A DNA stretch of 20,342 nt from Calditrichota bacterium (GTDB taxonomy: Bacteria; Calditrichota; Calditrichia; RBG-13-44-9; J075), in the NCBI GenBank assembly GCA_024275555.1, contig JAJRYW010000536.1:1-20342 (forward strand). Reading direction: 5' to 3'. The position numbers were made by a program, and so were the translations under genes. Positions 6,759-16,040 of the stretch are shown here, one piece after another. Position 1 is the stretch's first letter. The number at the start of each line of letters is the position of its first letter. The notes under the pieces were generated by a model that saw nothing but the letters and a program-made list of their open reading frames with translations, had not been told where the DNA came from and did not search any database.

Positions 6759-9700
6759 TTACTCGTTACTCGTCATTGACGCACTTCCCAGGTATTCATC
6801 CCAGCTTTTGATCTGCAAATCGGAAAGGTCCCACTTTTGAAGAGCCTCGGCGAGGCGCATCACCACCTGGCGATTGGTGAGCAGGGCGGTCTGGAAATCC
6901 GCGGCAGTACGGCGGATCAGGTAGCCGTTGGTAATTTCCTGCTGCTGGTTATTCTTGGGGATATTGACAATCAAATCCAATTTTCCGGCTTTGATGAACT
7001 CCAGGATATTGGGCGAGCGCTCCTCCAGCGGCCAATGCAGCACCGCAGCCGGCAGGCCGTTCCGTTCCAGAAATCCGGCGGTGCCCTCGGTGGCGTAAAG
7101 CTCGATCCCCAGCCGGGCAAACACGCGTATACTCTCCAACAACTCGGCTTTCGACTCAATCGGGCCGGTGGAAAGCAGCATGGTCTTGATGGGAAAACGA
7201 TAGCCTACCGAGATCAGCGCTTTGAGGAAGGCCTCCTCGAAATCATCCCCCAGGCAGGCCGCCTCGCCGGTGGAGGCCATCTCCACACCCAGGGTGGGGT
7301 CTGCCCCTTCCAGGCGGGTAAAAGAGAATTGGGGCGCTTTAACGCCCACATAATTCAGGTCGAACAGGTTATGCTCGAAGGACGGCGTTTCCTCGCCCAT
7401 GATCACCCGGGCGGCAGTGTCGATAAAATTGGTGTTGAGAATTTTCGAGACAAACGGGAAACTCCGCGATGCCCGCAGATTGCACTCGATAACCATCACC
7501 TCGTTATGCTTGGCAATAAACTGAATATTAAAAGGGCCGTGAATATACAGCGCCCGGGCAATTTTGCGGGAGATGGAACGAATCTGGCGCATGGTTTCCA
7601 GGTAGGTGCGTTGCGGCGGCAGCACCAGGGTCGCGTCGCCGGAATGCACCCCGGCATTTTCCACGTGTTCCGATATGGCCGACAGCACAATTTCCCCGTT
7701 CCTGGCCACAGCGTCAAACTCGATCTCCTTGGCGTTTTCCAGGAATTTACTGATCACGGTGGGGTGATCCGGGGAAATTGCGACCGCCTTTTCCAGGTAA
7801 CCGGTCAATTGCAGATCATTTCCGGCCACTGCCATCGCCGCACCGCTTAGCACATACGATGGGCGCACCAGCACCGGGTAGCCGACCTCCCGGGCAAACC
7901 GGATGGCCGCCTCCAGGGAATCCAGCTTATTCCAGCGGGGCTGATGAATTCCCAGTTTATCCAGCAACCCGGAGAAATGGCGGCGGTCCTCGGCGCGGTG
8001 AATATGTTCCGGGGCGGTGCCTAAAATAGTCAATCCGGCCTGGTGCAGCTTAAGGGCCAGGTTGTTGGGAATCTGCCCGCCCATCGCCACGATGATCCCG
8101 ATAGGCCGGAGCTTCCGGTACACCTCGATGATGGTTTCCAGGCGAATCTCATCAAAAAAGAGACGGTCAAATTCGTCGTAGTCAGTGCTGACCGTTTCCG
8201 GGTTGTAGTTGATCATCACGGTCTGGTAGCCCATCTTCCGCACAGCCCGGCCGGCGTTGACGCAGCACCAGTCAAATTCCACCGAACTGCCGATCCGGTA
8301 AGCCCCGGAGCCGAGGATGATCACCGAGTTCTCCAGGGGCAGATCGATCTCATCCTCACTGCCGTTGTAGGAAAGGTAGAGATAATTGGTTTGGGCGGGG
8401 TACTCCGCTGCCAGCGTGTCGATCTGGCGGATGTAAGGGTGGATACCCAGTTCCCGGCGCCGGGCCCGGATTTGCGCCTGGCGACATCCGCACAACAGGG
8501 CAATTTGCTTATCGGAAAAACCGGCCTGCTTAACGCGCCGGAGCATTTGCTCCGGCAAGCTTTCCAGGGTAAACATTTTGAGCTGCCCGGCCAGTTCGAC
8601 AACCGCAGCGATTTTGTGCAAAAACCAGGGATCGATATGGGAGAGTTGCTGGATTTTTTTCACCGTAAAACCCTGCTGAAGCGCTTCGGCGACAGCGAAC
8701 ACCCGTTCTTCGGTGGGTTCGCAAAGCTCTTGCTCCAGGTCGTCAAAATCAAAAGGAGAATTGGCAACCAGGCCCTGCACACCGGTTTCCAGCATCCGCA
8801 ATGCTTTTTGCAGGGCCTCCTCAAAGGTGCGCCCGATAGCCATCACCTCGCCCACCGATTTCATCCCCGAGCCGATCTTCCGGGAAGCCATGCGAAATTT
8901 TTTCAAATCCCAGCGGGGCACTTTCACCACCACATAGTCCAGCGCCGGCTCAAAAAAGGCTTTGGTTGACCGGGTAATTGCGTTGGGAAGTTGATGCAGT
9001 CCGTAGCCCAGGACCAGTTTGGCGGCCACAAAAGCCAGCGGATAACCGGTGGCCTTGGAGGCCAGGGCGGAACTGCGCGAAAGCCGGGCGTTCACCTCGA
9101 TAATGCGATAATCTTCCGATTCCGGATCGAGCGCATATTGAATATTGCACTCCCCTACAATTCCCAAATGCCGGATCACCTCGATGGCGATTCGTCGCAG
9201 TTTATGATACTCCCGGTTGGTCAGGGTTTGGCTGGGGGCAATCACAATGCTCTCGCCGGTGTGGATGCCCATCGGATCAAAATTCTCCATGTTGCACACG
9301 GTGATGCAGTTGTCGAAGCGATCCCGCATCACCTCGTATTCGATCTCTTTCCAGCCCTGCAAATACTCTTCGATGAGAATCTGGGGGGCGCCGGACAGCG
9401 CTTTGGCGGCCATCGTGTTCAATTGCGCGGCATCCCGGCAGACCCCGGAGCCCAGTCCGCCCAGGGAAAAGCCGCTGCGGAGCATCACCGGGTAACCCAG
9501 TTGCTCCGCGGCCTGCAACGCCTGGTCCACCGAAGCGACCGCCTGGCTGCGGGCGCTCTTCGCCCCGATTTCACTCAGCCGCTCCGTAAAGCGATTGCGG
9601 TCTTCGGTGTCCAGGATAGTTTCCACCGGCGTGCCCAGCACCTCGACGCCGTACTTTTCCAGTACGCCGTTTTGATAAAGCTCCAGTCCGCAGTTGAGCG

Positions 9701-10007
9701 CCGTCTGCCCGCCAAAACTGAGCAGAATTCCCTGCGGCCGCTCCCGGGCAATCACCTTTTCTACAAATTCCGGCGTCACCGGCAGGAAATAGACCCGGTC
9801 GGCCAGCTCCTGCGAGGTCTGGATGGTGGCAATGTTGGGGTTGATCAGCACGGTAAAAACACCGTCTTCCTTCAACGCCTTGATGGCCTGACTGCCGGAG
9901 TAGTCGAACTCTCCCGCTTCCCCGATCTTGAGTGCAGCGGAACCGAGAACAACAACCTTGCCGGGAATCGCGGGGCGGGATAGAGGGGAGGTGGAGCGGT
10001 TAGACAC
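6759..10007 (-). CDS. carB: Carbamoyl-phosphate synthase large subunit
   Basis: 1082 residues, the normal length. It makes carbamoyl phosphate from bicarbonate, ammonia delivered by CarA and two ATP, feeding pyrimidine and arginine synthesis. Order: first ATP-grasp half (about 15-400, opening KVVVLGSAALKIGEAGEFDYSG, then LLSFGGQTALNCG and IIEVNARLSRSSALASKATG), an oligomerisation region (about 410-540), a second ATP-grasp half (about 555-930, from ILGSGAYRIGSSVEFDW to VIECNLRASRSFPFVSK), and a C-terminal MGS-like regulatory domain (about 945-1070, beginning near TMLLSTGPIESKAELL). The wording of the N-terminus is the CAD/Ura2-like type also seen in Bacteroidota. Start: GTG at 10007 preceded by aaaggatga; no in-frame ATG fits better. 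It follows carA by 18 bp, so the two form an operon. Confidence 0.96.
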   Translation of the reverse strand: MSNRSTSPLSRPAIPGKVVVLGSAALKIGEAGEFDYSGSQAIKALKEDGVFTVLINPNIATIQTSQELADRVYFLPVTPEFVEKVIARERPQGILLSFGGQTALNCGLELYQNGVLEKYGVEVLGTPVETILDTEDRNRFTERLSEIGAKSARSQAVASVDQALQAAEQLGYPVMLRSGFSLGGLGSGVCRDAAQLNTMAAKALSGAPQILIEEYLQGWKEIEYEVMRDRFDNCITVCNMENFDPMGIHTGESIVIAPSQTLTNREYHKLRRIAIEVIRHLGIVGECNIQYALDPESEDYRIIEVNARLSRSSALASKATGYPLAFVAAKLVLGYGLHQLPNAITRSTKAFFEPALDYVVVKVPRWDLKKFRMASRKIGSGMKSVGEVMAIGRTFEEALQKALRMLETGVQGLVANSPFDFDDLEQELCEPTEERVFAVAEALQQGFTVKKIQQLSHIDPWFLHKIAAVVELAGQLKMFTLESLPEQMLRRVKQAGFSDKQIALLCGCRQAQIRARRRELGIHPYIRQIDTLAAEYPAQTNYLYLSYNGSEDEIDLPLENSVIILGSGAYRIGSSVEFDWCCVNAGRAVRKMGYQTVMINYNPETVSTDYDEFDRLFFDEIRLETIIEVYRKLRPIGIIVAMGGQIPNNLALKLHQAGLTILGTAPEHIHRAEDRRHFSGLLDKLGIHQPRWNKLDSLEAAIRFAREVGYPVLVRPSYVLSGAAMAVAGNDLQLTGYLEKAVAISPDHPTVISKFLENAKEIEFDAVARNGEIVLSAISEHVENAGVHSGDATLVLPPQRTYLETMRQIRSISRKIARALYIHGPFNIQFIAKHNEVMVIECNLRASRSFPFVSKILNTNFIDTAARVIMGEETPSFEHNLFDLNYVGVKAPQFSFTRLEGADPTLGVEMASTGEAACLGDDFEEAFLKALISVGYRFPIKTMLLSTGPIESKAELLESIRVFARLGIELYATEGTAGFLERNGLPAAVLHWPLEERSPNILEFIKAGKLDLIVNIPKNNQQQEITNGYLIRRTAADFQTALLTNRQVVMRLAEALQKWDLSDLQIKSWDEYLGSASMTSNE

Positions 10008-10025
10008 GGCTCATCCTTTTTTGAT

Positions 10026-11132
10026 TTAAATCCTGCTTTGATGGAGCATCTCCGCAAACCGGTCAAACAAGAACTCCGCATCCACCGGCCCGGGGCTGTG
10101 CTCGGGATGGAACTGCACGCTCATAAACGGTTTGCGGCGATGTTTGATGCCTTCGTTGGTGCCGTCATTCAAATTTTCGAACCAGGGCAGCCATTCATCC
10201 GGCAGGGCAGCGGCGTCCACTGCAAAACCGTGATTCTGAGAAGTGATCAGGCAGCGGTTGCCGCCGGATTCCAACACCGGCTGATTTTGACTGCGGTGGC
10301 CGTATTTCAGCTTGTAGGTGTTTGCCCCGGCCGCCAGGGCCAGCAGTTGATGCCCCAGGCAAATCCCGAAAATCGGCTGCTCCCTGTTCAGGCAGTTGCG
10401 CAGGTGATGAATCGTGCGCCGGCACATCTTGGGATTCCCCGGCCCGTTGGAGAGCAAAACGCCGTCATACTCCTCGTTGCTGAAATCATAATCCCAGGGT
10501 ACCCGCCGCACCTGCATCCCCCGGGCCAGCAATTGATGTATGATGCTGTGTTTGGTTCCGCAATCGATGAGCATCACCCGCCGGCCTCCCTCGCCGTATT
10601 CAACCGGTTTGTCAATACTCACCCGGGCAACCAGGTTGTCCCGGTTGGGATCGTAAAACTCGCCGGGCTAGTCATTCACTTCGATGCGCCCCAGCATGGT
10701 ACCGCGTTCCCGCAGTTTACGGGTCAGCGCCCGGGTGTCAATCCCGGCGACAGCCGGCGTACCCGACTCAATCAGCCACTCCGCCAGGCTCTGCCCGGCG
10801 TTCCAGTGGTGATAGGCCGCCGAGTAATCCGCTGTGATTAGTCCGCTGGCCTGTAAGCGGGTCGACTCCAGGGTGCGGCTTAGTTGAGATTCAACCTGCT
10901 GCCGCGGTACTCCGTAATTGCCGATCAACGGGTAGGTGAGCACCACAATTTCCCCAAAATAGGACGGATCGCTGAGGGTCTCCGGGTAACCGGTCATCCC
11001 GGTGTTGAAGACCACCTCCCCGGCGGCAGAACCCGGATAGCCAAAGGATTCTCCGGTATACACCGATCCGTCTTCCAAAACCAATCGAGCCTCGCTGGTG
11101 CGGGTGTTTTGCTGGGGGCGGTTTCGGGTCAT
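10026..11132 (-). CDS. carA: Carbamoyl-phosphate synthase small subunit, interrupted by one in-frame TAG
   Basis: Glutamine amidotransferase subunit that hydrolyses glutamine and channels ammonia to CarB. Reading through one TAG gives 367 sense codons, the usual CarA length. The N-terminal domain is complete to residue 154 (TGMTGYPETLSDPSYFGE at 45-61, ending GTMLGRIEVND). Codon 155 is TAG (10670-10668), and the same frame continues PGEFYDPNRDNLVAR into the amidotransferase domain: nucleophile Cys258 in GICLGHQ, then SQNHGF and SVQFHPEH with His342 and Glu344. No base is gained or lost, so this is a point nonsense change, sequencing error or recoding, not a frameshift. The start is the ATG at 11132, where homology begins; an upstream in-frame ATG at 11312 lies in repeat sequence. 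Without readthrough, two polypeptides (154 residues, and at most 198 from a GTG at 10622 lacking a ribosome site) would result. Confidence 0.9.
10668..10670 (-). other. In-frame amber codon splitting carA
   Basis: TAG on the minus strand, context GTG AAT GAC TAG CCC GGC GAG. It lies at the linker between the CarA N-terminal and glutaminase domains. TAG also terminates two other genes here (M28 peptidase at 15442-15444, caspase-like gene at 18349-18351), so wholesale reassignment of TAG in this genome is unlikely. Confidence 0.9.
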
Positions 11133-11236
11133 GAATAGTTCCGAATTTGTGCAAAACTTGAATGCCGGCTGGCAAAATCTGGCCGGAATGTAATCAAAAA
11201 TCGAGCGGATTTCCAATGGAATTCCGGGGAGCTCTA

Positions 11237-11382
11237 TCTCGTTCAAAACTCCGGATGTGGACGCACGCTGTCTTTCCAGGCTCCGCTTGAGCTTGGCAGG
11301 TTCTCTGCACAATTGCCGGTGTTTGGGCGGTCAAAGCGAAACTTTGGGGAAACAGTCGTTCCAGGCCGGAGCCCGGAACGAG
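11237..11382 (-). repeat. Dispersed TCTCGTTC-ended element, copy C (inverted)
   Basis: On the minus strand it runs from ctcgttccgggctccggcc (11382 downwards) through aacctgccaagctcaagcgg to gttttgaacgaga (ending 11237). It aligns along its length with the copies at 16041-16206 and 15501-15831. It occupies most of the carA-abgT gap and is more diverged than the other two. A short open frame across it (11194-11466, minus) is not considered a gene. Confidence 0.65.
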
Positions 11383-11390
11383 TGGGAACT

Positions 11391-12917
11391 TTACTTTATA
11401 AACATGGGAGCATCCGGCCCAAGGGGCAGCCCGAAGCTCATCCAGAATATTAACAGGATGGTCCAAACAATGGAAAAGACCAGCGTATAGGGCAGCATGG
11501 TGGCTATCACCGTGCCGATACCGGCCTTGTCATCATAGCGCTCTATAAAGGCGACAATCAGGGCAAAATAGGACATCATCGGGCTGATGATGTTGGTTAC
11601 GCTATCCCCGATCCGGTAGCCGACCTGCACCAGTTCCGGGCTGAACCCGACCAGCATAAACATGGGGATAAACACCGGGGCCAGGATGGCCCACTTGGCG
11701 GAGGCGCTGCCCATAAACATATTGCTGCAGGCGGCCAGGAAAATAAAAGCAATCATCAGCGGAATAGAGCCCAACCCGGAAGCTTTAAGTAATACGGCCC
11801 CTTCGACGGCAAAAATCAGCCCTAAATTTGTCCATTTAAAATAGGCCACAAACTGGGCGGCAAAAAAGCAAAGCACCAGGTAGATGGAAAGGGCTTCCAT
11901 CGCCTTGCCCATCCCCTTCATCACATCCGTATCGTTTTTGTAGGTTCCGGCGCCGACGCCGTAGGCAATCCCCATCACTGCCGACAGGAGAAAAATAAAG
12001 GTAACGATTCCGGACATGAAGGGCGATTTGAGGATTCCGCCGGTTTCCGGATTCCGCAAATAACCGTCGGCGGGAATCAACCCCCACAGGATGATGATTA
12101 CCGAGACAACTGCTGCCGCGGTAGCAAACCATAATCCGCGTTTTTCTTGCACGGTGAGCTTGCGGATTTCTTCCGGCTTTTCGTCGCCGGTGTACTTGCC
12201 CAACCGGGGAATAACAATTTTTTCCGTGACCCAGGTTCCGGCGGCGGCAATAAAAAAGGTGGAGACAAACATAAAATAATAGTTGGCGGCAGGATTTACG
12301 ATATATTCCGGGGAAACAATGCGGGCCGCCTCTTCGGAGAGTCCCGCTAAGAGGGGATCGATAGTTCCCAGGAGCAAATTGGCGCTATACCCGCCCGCCA
12401 CTCCCGCAAAGGCCGCCGCTAACCCGGCCAGGGGATGCCGGCCCACGGCTAAAAAGATGATCGCCCCAAGGGGAACCAGCAGCACATAACCGACTTCGCT
12501 GGCGGTGTTGGAGAGCACCCCGGCCAGTATGATCACGAAGGTTAAAAGACGCCGGGGCGCCGAGATGACCATCAGGCGTAAAAAAGAGCCGATCAGCCCG
12601 CTGCTTTCGGCAATGCCGATCCCCAGCATGGCTACCAGCACCACTCCCAGGGGAGCAAAATCGGTAAAATTCTTGACCATCATGGTGATAATCCGGTGCA
12701 TCCCTTCCACAGTCATCAGGTTAACCGGGCGCACTATCTCCCCGGTGCCGGGATGCACCACCGCTAAATCAAACTGAGCGGCAATTGCGGAGATAATAAT
12801 CACTCCCAGGGCAAATAGGGCAAACAGGGTGGCCGGATGCGGAAGCGCATTACCAACGCGCTCGACAACACTTAAGAACCTGGTGATTAGCGGAGAAGCA
12901 GTTTTCTCTTCGGGCAT
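11391..12917 (-). CDS. AbgT-family membrane transporter
   Basis: 508 residues. The family includes E. coli AbgT (p-aminobenzoyl-glutamate uptake) and MtrF-type antiporters that export antimetabolites such as sulfonamides. The cytosolic N-terminus carries LITRFLSVVERVGNALPHPATLFALFALGV, typical of the family. Further family-like blocks are FAPLGVVLVAMLGIGIAESSGL, SNTASEVGYVLLVPLGA, FAGVAGGYSANLLLGTIDPLL, SASAKWAILAPVFIPMFM and GDSVTNIISPMMSYFALI. About a dozen hydrophobic segments span the inner membrane. The ATG at 12917 is selected because gaggt lies just upstream; an earlier in-frame start would add 13 residues and lacks a site. The exact substrate cannot be told. It is probably a separate unit from carAB because a repeat element lies between them. 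Confidence 0.9.
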   Translation of the reverse strand: MPEEKTASPLITRFLSVVERVGNALPHPATLFALFALGVIIISAIAAQFDLAVVHPGTGEIVRPVNLMTVEGMHRIITMMVKNFTDFAPLGVVLVAMLGIGIAESSGLIGSFLRLMVISAPRRLLTFVIILAGVLSNTASEVGYVLLVPLGAIIFLAVGRHPLAGLAAAFAGVAGGYSANLLLGTIDPLLAGLSEEAARIVSPEYIVNPAANYYFMFVSTFFIAAAGTWVTEKIVIPRLGKYTGDEKPEEIRKLTVQEKRGLWFATAAAVVSVIIILWGLIPADGYLRNPETGGILKSPFMSGIVTFIFLLSAVMGIAYGVGAGTYKNDTDVMKGMGKAMEALSIYLVLCFFAAQFVAYFKWTNLGLIFAVEGAVLLKASGLGSIPLMIAFIFLAACSNMFMGSASAKWAILAPVFIPMFMLVGFSPELVQVGYRIGDSVTNIISPMMSYFALIVAFIERYDDKAGIGTVIATMLPYTLVFSIVWTILLIFWMSFGLPLGPDAPMFIK

Positions 12918-13137
12918 AATTACCTCAATTTGGAATAGTTTAAACAGGCAGGCCAATTATGGCTGTTAATTAATCCGCCAAGATAATCGATGACTTGCCA
13001 TTTTAGAACAGGAATTTTTGAAACTTGATGGATTTTCCCTCACTACTGAGTAAAATGACTCTAAATCAATCAACCGTTTGAAAAACGGCCCGGCATTTCT
13101 AAACGATACGGCCCTTTCCAACAACATGGAGATAATT
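12918..13137. other. Divergent intergenic region between the AbgT-family and M28 genes
   Basis: 220 bp separating two divergently transcribed genes, so it should hold both promoters. It is AT-rich (gttaattaatccgcc around 12965) but I could not assign a convincing -35/-10 pair or operator. Confidence 0.45.
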
Positions 13138-15444
13138 ATGCGATCCGGTTATATGGCCCTCTTGCTTGTCTTGTTGTTAAATTTTCCCGCCCGCAGCCAG
13201 ACATCCTCTTTCAACGCCGACAGCGCCTATGCGTACACCGAGTATTTAAGTAAAACCATCGGCCCGCGTCCCATCGGCAGCGACAATGAACAAAAAGCCC
13301 GGCAGTGGGCCGCGGAGAAGCTGCGCATGTTTGGGGCGGATACGGTCTACCAGCTTTCCATTGACCGCTACGGGAAACGAGGGAACACCCGCAGCGGGGT
13401 GACTACAGGCGTTTTTGAAGGGCAGAGCGATACCATCATTGTCATCGGTGCGCATATCGACTCTTCCAGCCCCTTTGTAGCCGGGGCGAATGACAACGCT
13501 TCCGGCGCTGCTTCCACCCTGGAGCTGGCCCGGCTATGGGGGAAGGAATCGCCGCGCCTCTACACCCTGGTGTTTGCCCTGTTTGGCGGCGAGGAGCAAG
13601 GGCTGATCGGCTCGAAGCACTTTGTGGAACACTTTCCGGACATCGAAAAAGTAAAGCTGATGCTGAATATTGATATGGCCGGCAGCCCGGGATGGCTGAT
13701 TCCCTTTATTGATACGAAAACTCATCAAGCCCCCAGGCAGCTGGTGGAAGACGCTTATGCGCTGGATAAAACCCTGGGATACGGCGCCCTGGAATACCCC
13801 ACCCACTTTTTTTCTCTGAACAGCAGCATCGGCGGCGCCGGATCGGATCACCTGCCCTTTATGGATAAGGATATCGCGGCGATAGATTTTACGGCAGGCA
13901 TCAACACCTCGCCGATCCACACCCCCCAGGACAAACTGGTTTTTATCTCCAAACCTATGCTGGCCCGCAGCGGCAACCTGGTCGACGGACTGATTCGCAA
14001 GTACCAGCAGCAGGGCATTCCCGCCCGGGCAAAGGACCACTACATGCTCTGGCAAATCGGCAATTCCCCGGTTTTTATTTCCCGCACCTGGATGATTATC
14101 ATTCTGGTCTTGTCGGTGCTGATCGGCTTGGGAGGAATCCTGCAAGTGCGCAAAACCCGGCTGACCGCCCCCGAACAAGCGCGGCCCCGTTTCTCCGGGT
14201 TAAAACTTTTGCTGTTTCTGATCATCCTGGCCGTCAGTTTCCAGGTGGGAGAGATCCTGCTCGGGCTTGTTAAAGGAATGCGTTATCCCTGGCTGGCCCA
14301 TATCGAAAACTACCTGACCTACAGCGTCTTGTGGCTGCTTGCCGGGGTTTGGCTGATTGCCCGGCTGACCCGAAAAATAAAGCTCAATCCGGACCCGGCC
14401 GGCTACGCAATCCGGGCTTATGTGCTGCTGCTGCTCTTCACCGCCGCCCTGGGCTTCGGAAGCGTGCGGCTGGCCCTCTACCCGGCCCTGACCATGGTCA
14501 TTCTATTCTTATTGATCAACGTAGCCGGCTCGCTGCCTAAAATCATCCTTGCCCTGGCGGCCGCCTGGCCGTTGAGCCGGCTGGTCTTCAACGAAGCCTT
14601 CGCCTTTATGGCCCGCTCTTCCTCCCTGGCCGGATTTCAAATGCAATCATTTTATGCAGAAGTTATTTATACTTCCATCTTAACCCTGGCGCTGGTAATC
14701 TGGTTTGCGCCGGTGTTTTTGATCTTTATCTATACCTCACTGGCGGTTCCGCCGCTGAAAACCGTTCTGCTGAAATTGCGCAGTTCACTGGCCGGGGGAT
14801 TGATTGCCCTGCTCCTGGCCGGCTACGGGGGCTACCTCTACGGGCTGCCCGCCTACGATGATTTCTGGAACCCCATTATCCGCGTCGAAGCAAAACAGGA
14901 CCTGCGTAATGGAGAAAAAAGTCTGCTGGTTTCCAGCAACGATTATTTACGCAGCCTGCACATCCGGGCGGCGGATTTCCGGAAAGAGTACCGGGGCGGG
15001 GTCTCGCAAGATTCATTGCCGATCTCCTTCGAGGCGCCCTGGGCGCAAATCGGCCCGGTTCAGGCGCAGTTGCTTAAAAGCGATTCGGCGGCGTTAACCT
15101 ATCAGGTTGAATGGCAGATGGTCGCCCGCCGGCCCTGGCAGCGTGTTTCCGCAACGGTGGAAGCAGACACGCTAACATTGACGGATTTCCGGAGCGAATG
15201 GAATTACTCCCTTTCCGACGGCAAGGCCGGGATGACCTGGTTCGCCGATCCGCCGGATACCATCATCGTAGCCGGAGAGGTTACCCTGCCGGGCAGCGCA
15301 AAATTGATTCGCGACATCACGGTTCGCTATACTGATTTGCCGGTAGAACTGGAAGTGGAAAGCGATCTTGCCCCGGTTACCTATCGAACCACCTTAACTT
15401 TTCGGGATACGGTCTTATTGGCGGCCCGGCCGGACTCCTTATAG
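13138..15444 (+). CDS. M28-family zinc metallopeptidase with multipass C-terminal membrane region
   Basis: 768 residues. An N-terminal signal peptide (MRSGYMALLLVLLLNFPARS, cleavage near residue 20) puts the peptidase domain outside the cytoplasm. The di-zinc aminopeptidase set is complete: H106 in GAHIDS, D119 in GANDNASG, E152-E153 in FGGEEQG, D179 in NIDMAG and H261 in SPIHTPQD. Roughly eight hydrophobic segments follow (about 315-570), then a beta-rich domain of about 190 residues to the C-terminus. This architecture resembles FXNA/ERMP1-like peptidases and bacterial relatives, which cleave N-terminal residues from peptides. The start at 13138 is preferred because ggaga lies 5 nt upstream and the protein then begins with the signal peptide; in-frame starts at 13078 (TTG) and 13126 (ATG) are less likely. 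It ends with TAG and probably forms its own unit. Confidence 0.88.
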   Translation: MRSGYMALLLVLLLNFPARSQTSSFNADSAYAYTEYLSKTIGPRPIGSDNEQKARQWAAEKLRMFGADTVYQLSIDRYGKRGNTRSGVTTGVFEGQSDTIIVIGAHIDSSSPFVAGANDNASGAASTLELARLWGKESPRLYTLVFALFGGEEQGLIGSKHFVEHFPDIEKVKLMLNIDMAGSPGWLIPFIDTKTHQAPRQLVEDAYALDKTLGYGALEYPTHFFSLNSSIGGAGSDHLPFMDKDIAAIDFTAGINTSPIHTPQDKLVFISKPMLARSGNLVDGLIRKYQQQGIPARAKDHYMLWQIGNSPVFISRTWMIIILVLSVLIGLGGILQVRKTRLTAPEQARPRFSGLKLLLFLIILAVSFQVGEILLGLVKGMRYPWLAHIENYLTYSVLWLLAGVWLIARLTRKIKLNPDPAGYAIRAYVLLLLFTAALGFGSVRLALYPALTMVILFLLINVAGSLPKIILALAAAWPLSRLVFNEAFAFMARSSSLAGFQMQSFYAEVIYTSILTLALVIWFAPVFLIFIYTSLAVPPLKTVLLKLRSSLAGGLIALLLAGYGGYLYGLPAYDDFWNPIIRVEAKQDLRNGEKSLLVSSNDYLRSLHIRAADFRKEYRGGVSQDSLPISFEAPWAQIGPVQAQLLKSDSAALTYQVEWQMVARRPWQRVSATVEADTLTLTDFRSEWNYSLSDGKAGMTWFADPPDTIIVAGEVTLPGSAKLIRDITVRYTDLPVELEVESDLAPVTYRTTLTFRDTVLLAARPDSL

Positions 15445-15500
15445 GGGCAATAGATATGCGAATCACGAGCTGAAAATTTGACGCAGATAAACGCTGAAAG

Positions 15501-15831
15501 TCTCGTTTCTGGCTCCGGCCTGGTACGCTGCTTTCAGCAAAGCTCCGCTTTTATTGCCAATGGCGTATAATTCCCCTCACCCCGTCCTTCGCTTGCGCTT
15601 CGGTCGCCCCTCACCCCGAGGGAGAGAGGGGAAGGGGGTGAGAGGAGTTCAACTATCATAGATACAGCTACTTAGACCATGAATAAACTGATTTGTACAA
15701 GAATTTTTTTAAAGAGCAATCTACCAGATAACCTGAGTAGTTACAACGCAAGCAAGTCTGCTGAAAACCTGCCAAGGTGAAGCGGAGCTTCGGAGGAGAA
15801 CATGCATTCAAAGCAGGAGCTTTGAACGAGA
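15501..15831 (+). repeat. Dispersed TCTCGTTC-ended element, copy A, interrupted by a nested repeat
   Basis: It begins tctcgtttctggctccgg (15501) and ends ttgaacgaga (15831). The 60 bp from 15767 to 15826 match 16116-16175 at 59 of 60 positions. Between agctccgctttta (15541-15553) and acaacgcaagcaag (from about 15742) lies extra sequence of roughly 165-190 bp that copy B lacks. This contains the cccctcacccc hairpin, so copy A looks like an element that was itself invaded. Confidence 0.7.
15572..15645. repeat. cccctcacccc hairpin repeat nested in copy A
   Basis: cccctcacccc occurs at 15573-15583 and again at 15607-15617, and the segment ends aagggggtgagagg (15632-15645), which can pair with either. 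An inner ttcgcttgcgcttcgg segment adds further pairing. Similar cccctcacccc / gagggagaggg repeats are frequent in intergenic DNA of many environmental bacteria. Function is unknown; it is not followed by a T-run. Confidence 0.55.
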
Positions 15832-16040
15832 TAAAAAAATACTCCTCTCAGCGGAAATCTGCGTCAAATTAAAATCAACCGGTGAGATAGATATCTCAGC
15901 GATGAATCACCGGGCTATTTTCACACCGTCACCCCGTGACGCAAAAGGCGTCCTCATCTTGTCAAAAGTCCAGAAGTGCTGTAAAAAAACCATACCACGG
16001 GCAAACTGAAGTTTGCTACTCCTGGTGTCATCTCCTTTCC

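Noticed and set aside
6837..9983. Long plus-strand open frames opposite carB (6837-7850, 8043-8969, 8991-9983)
   Set aside because: They are antisense to a perfectly conserved carB, are rich in His/Gly/Arg as expected of codon-shadow translation, and have no family features.
10668..10670. Genome-wide TAG reassignment or pyrrolysine coding
   Set aside because: TAG is the natural stop of the M28 and caspase-like genes in the same window, and no other in-frame TAG was seen in a conserved gene here.
10026..11132. Frameshift in carA
   Set aside because: The frame is identical on both sides of the stop (the distance is a multiple of three) and the TAG codon alone interrupts it.
11194..11466. 90-codon open frame on the minus strand between carA and the AbgT-family gene
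   Set aside because: It runs through the dispersed repeat and the 3' end of the AbgT-family gene, has no ribosome site and shows no recognisable protein features.
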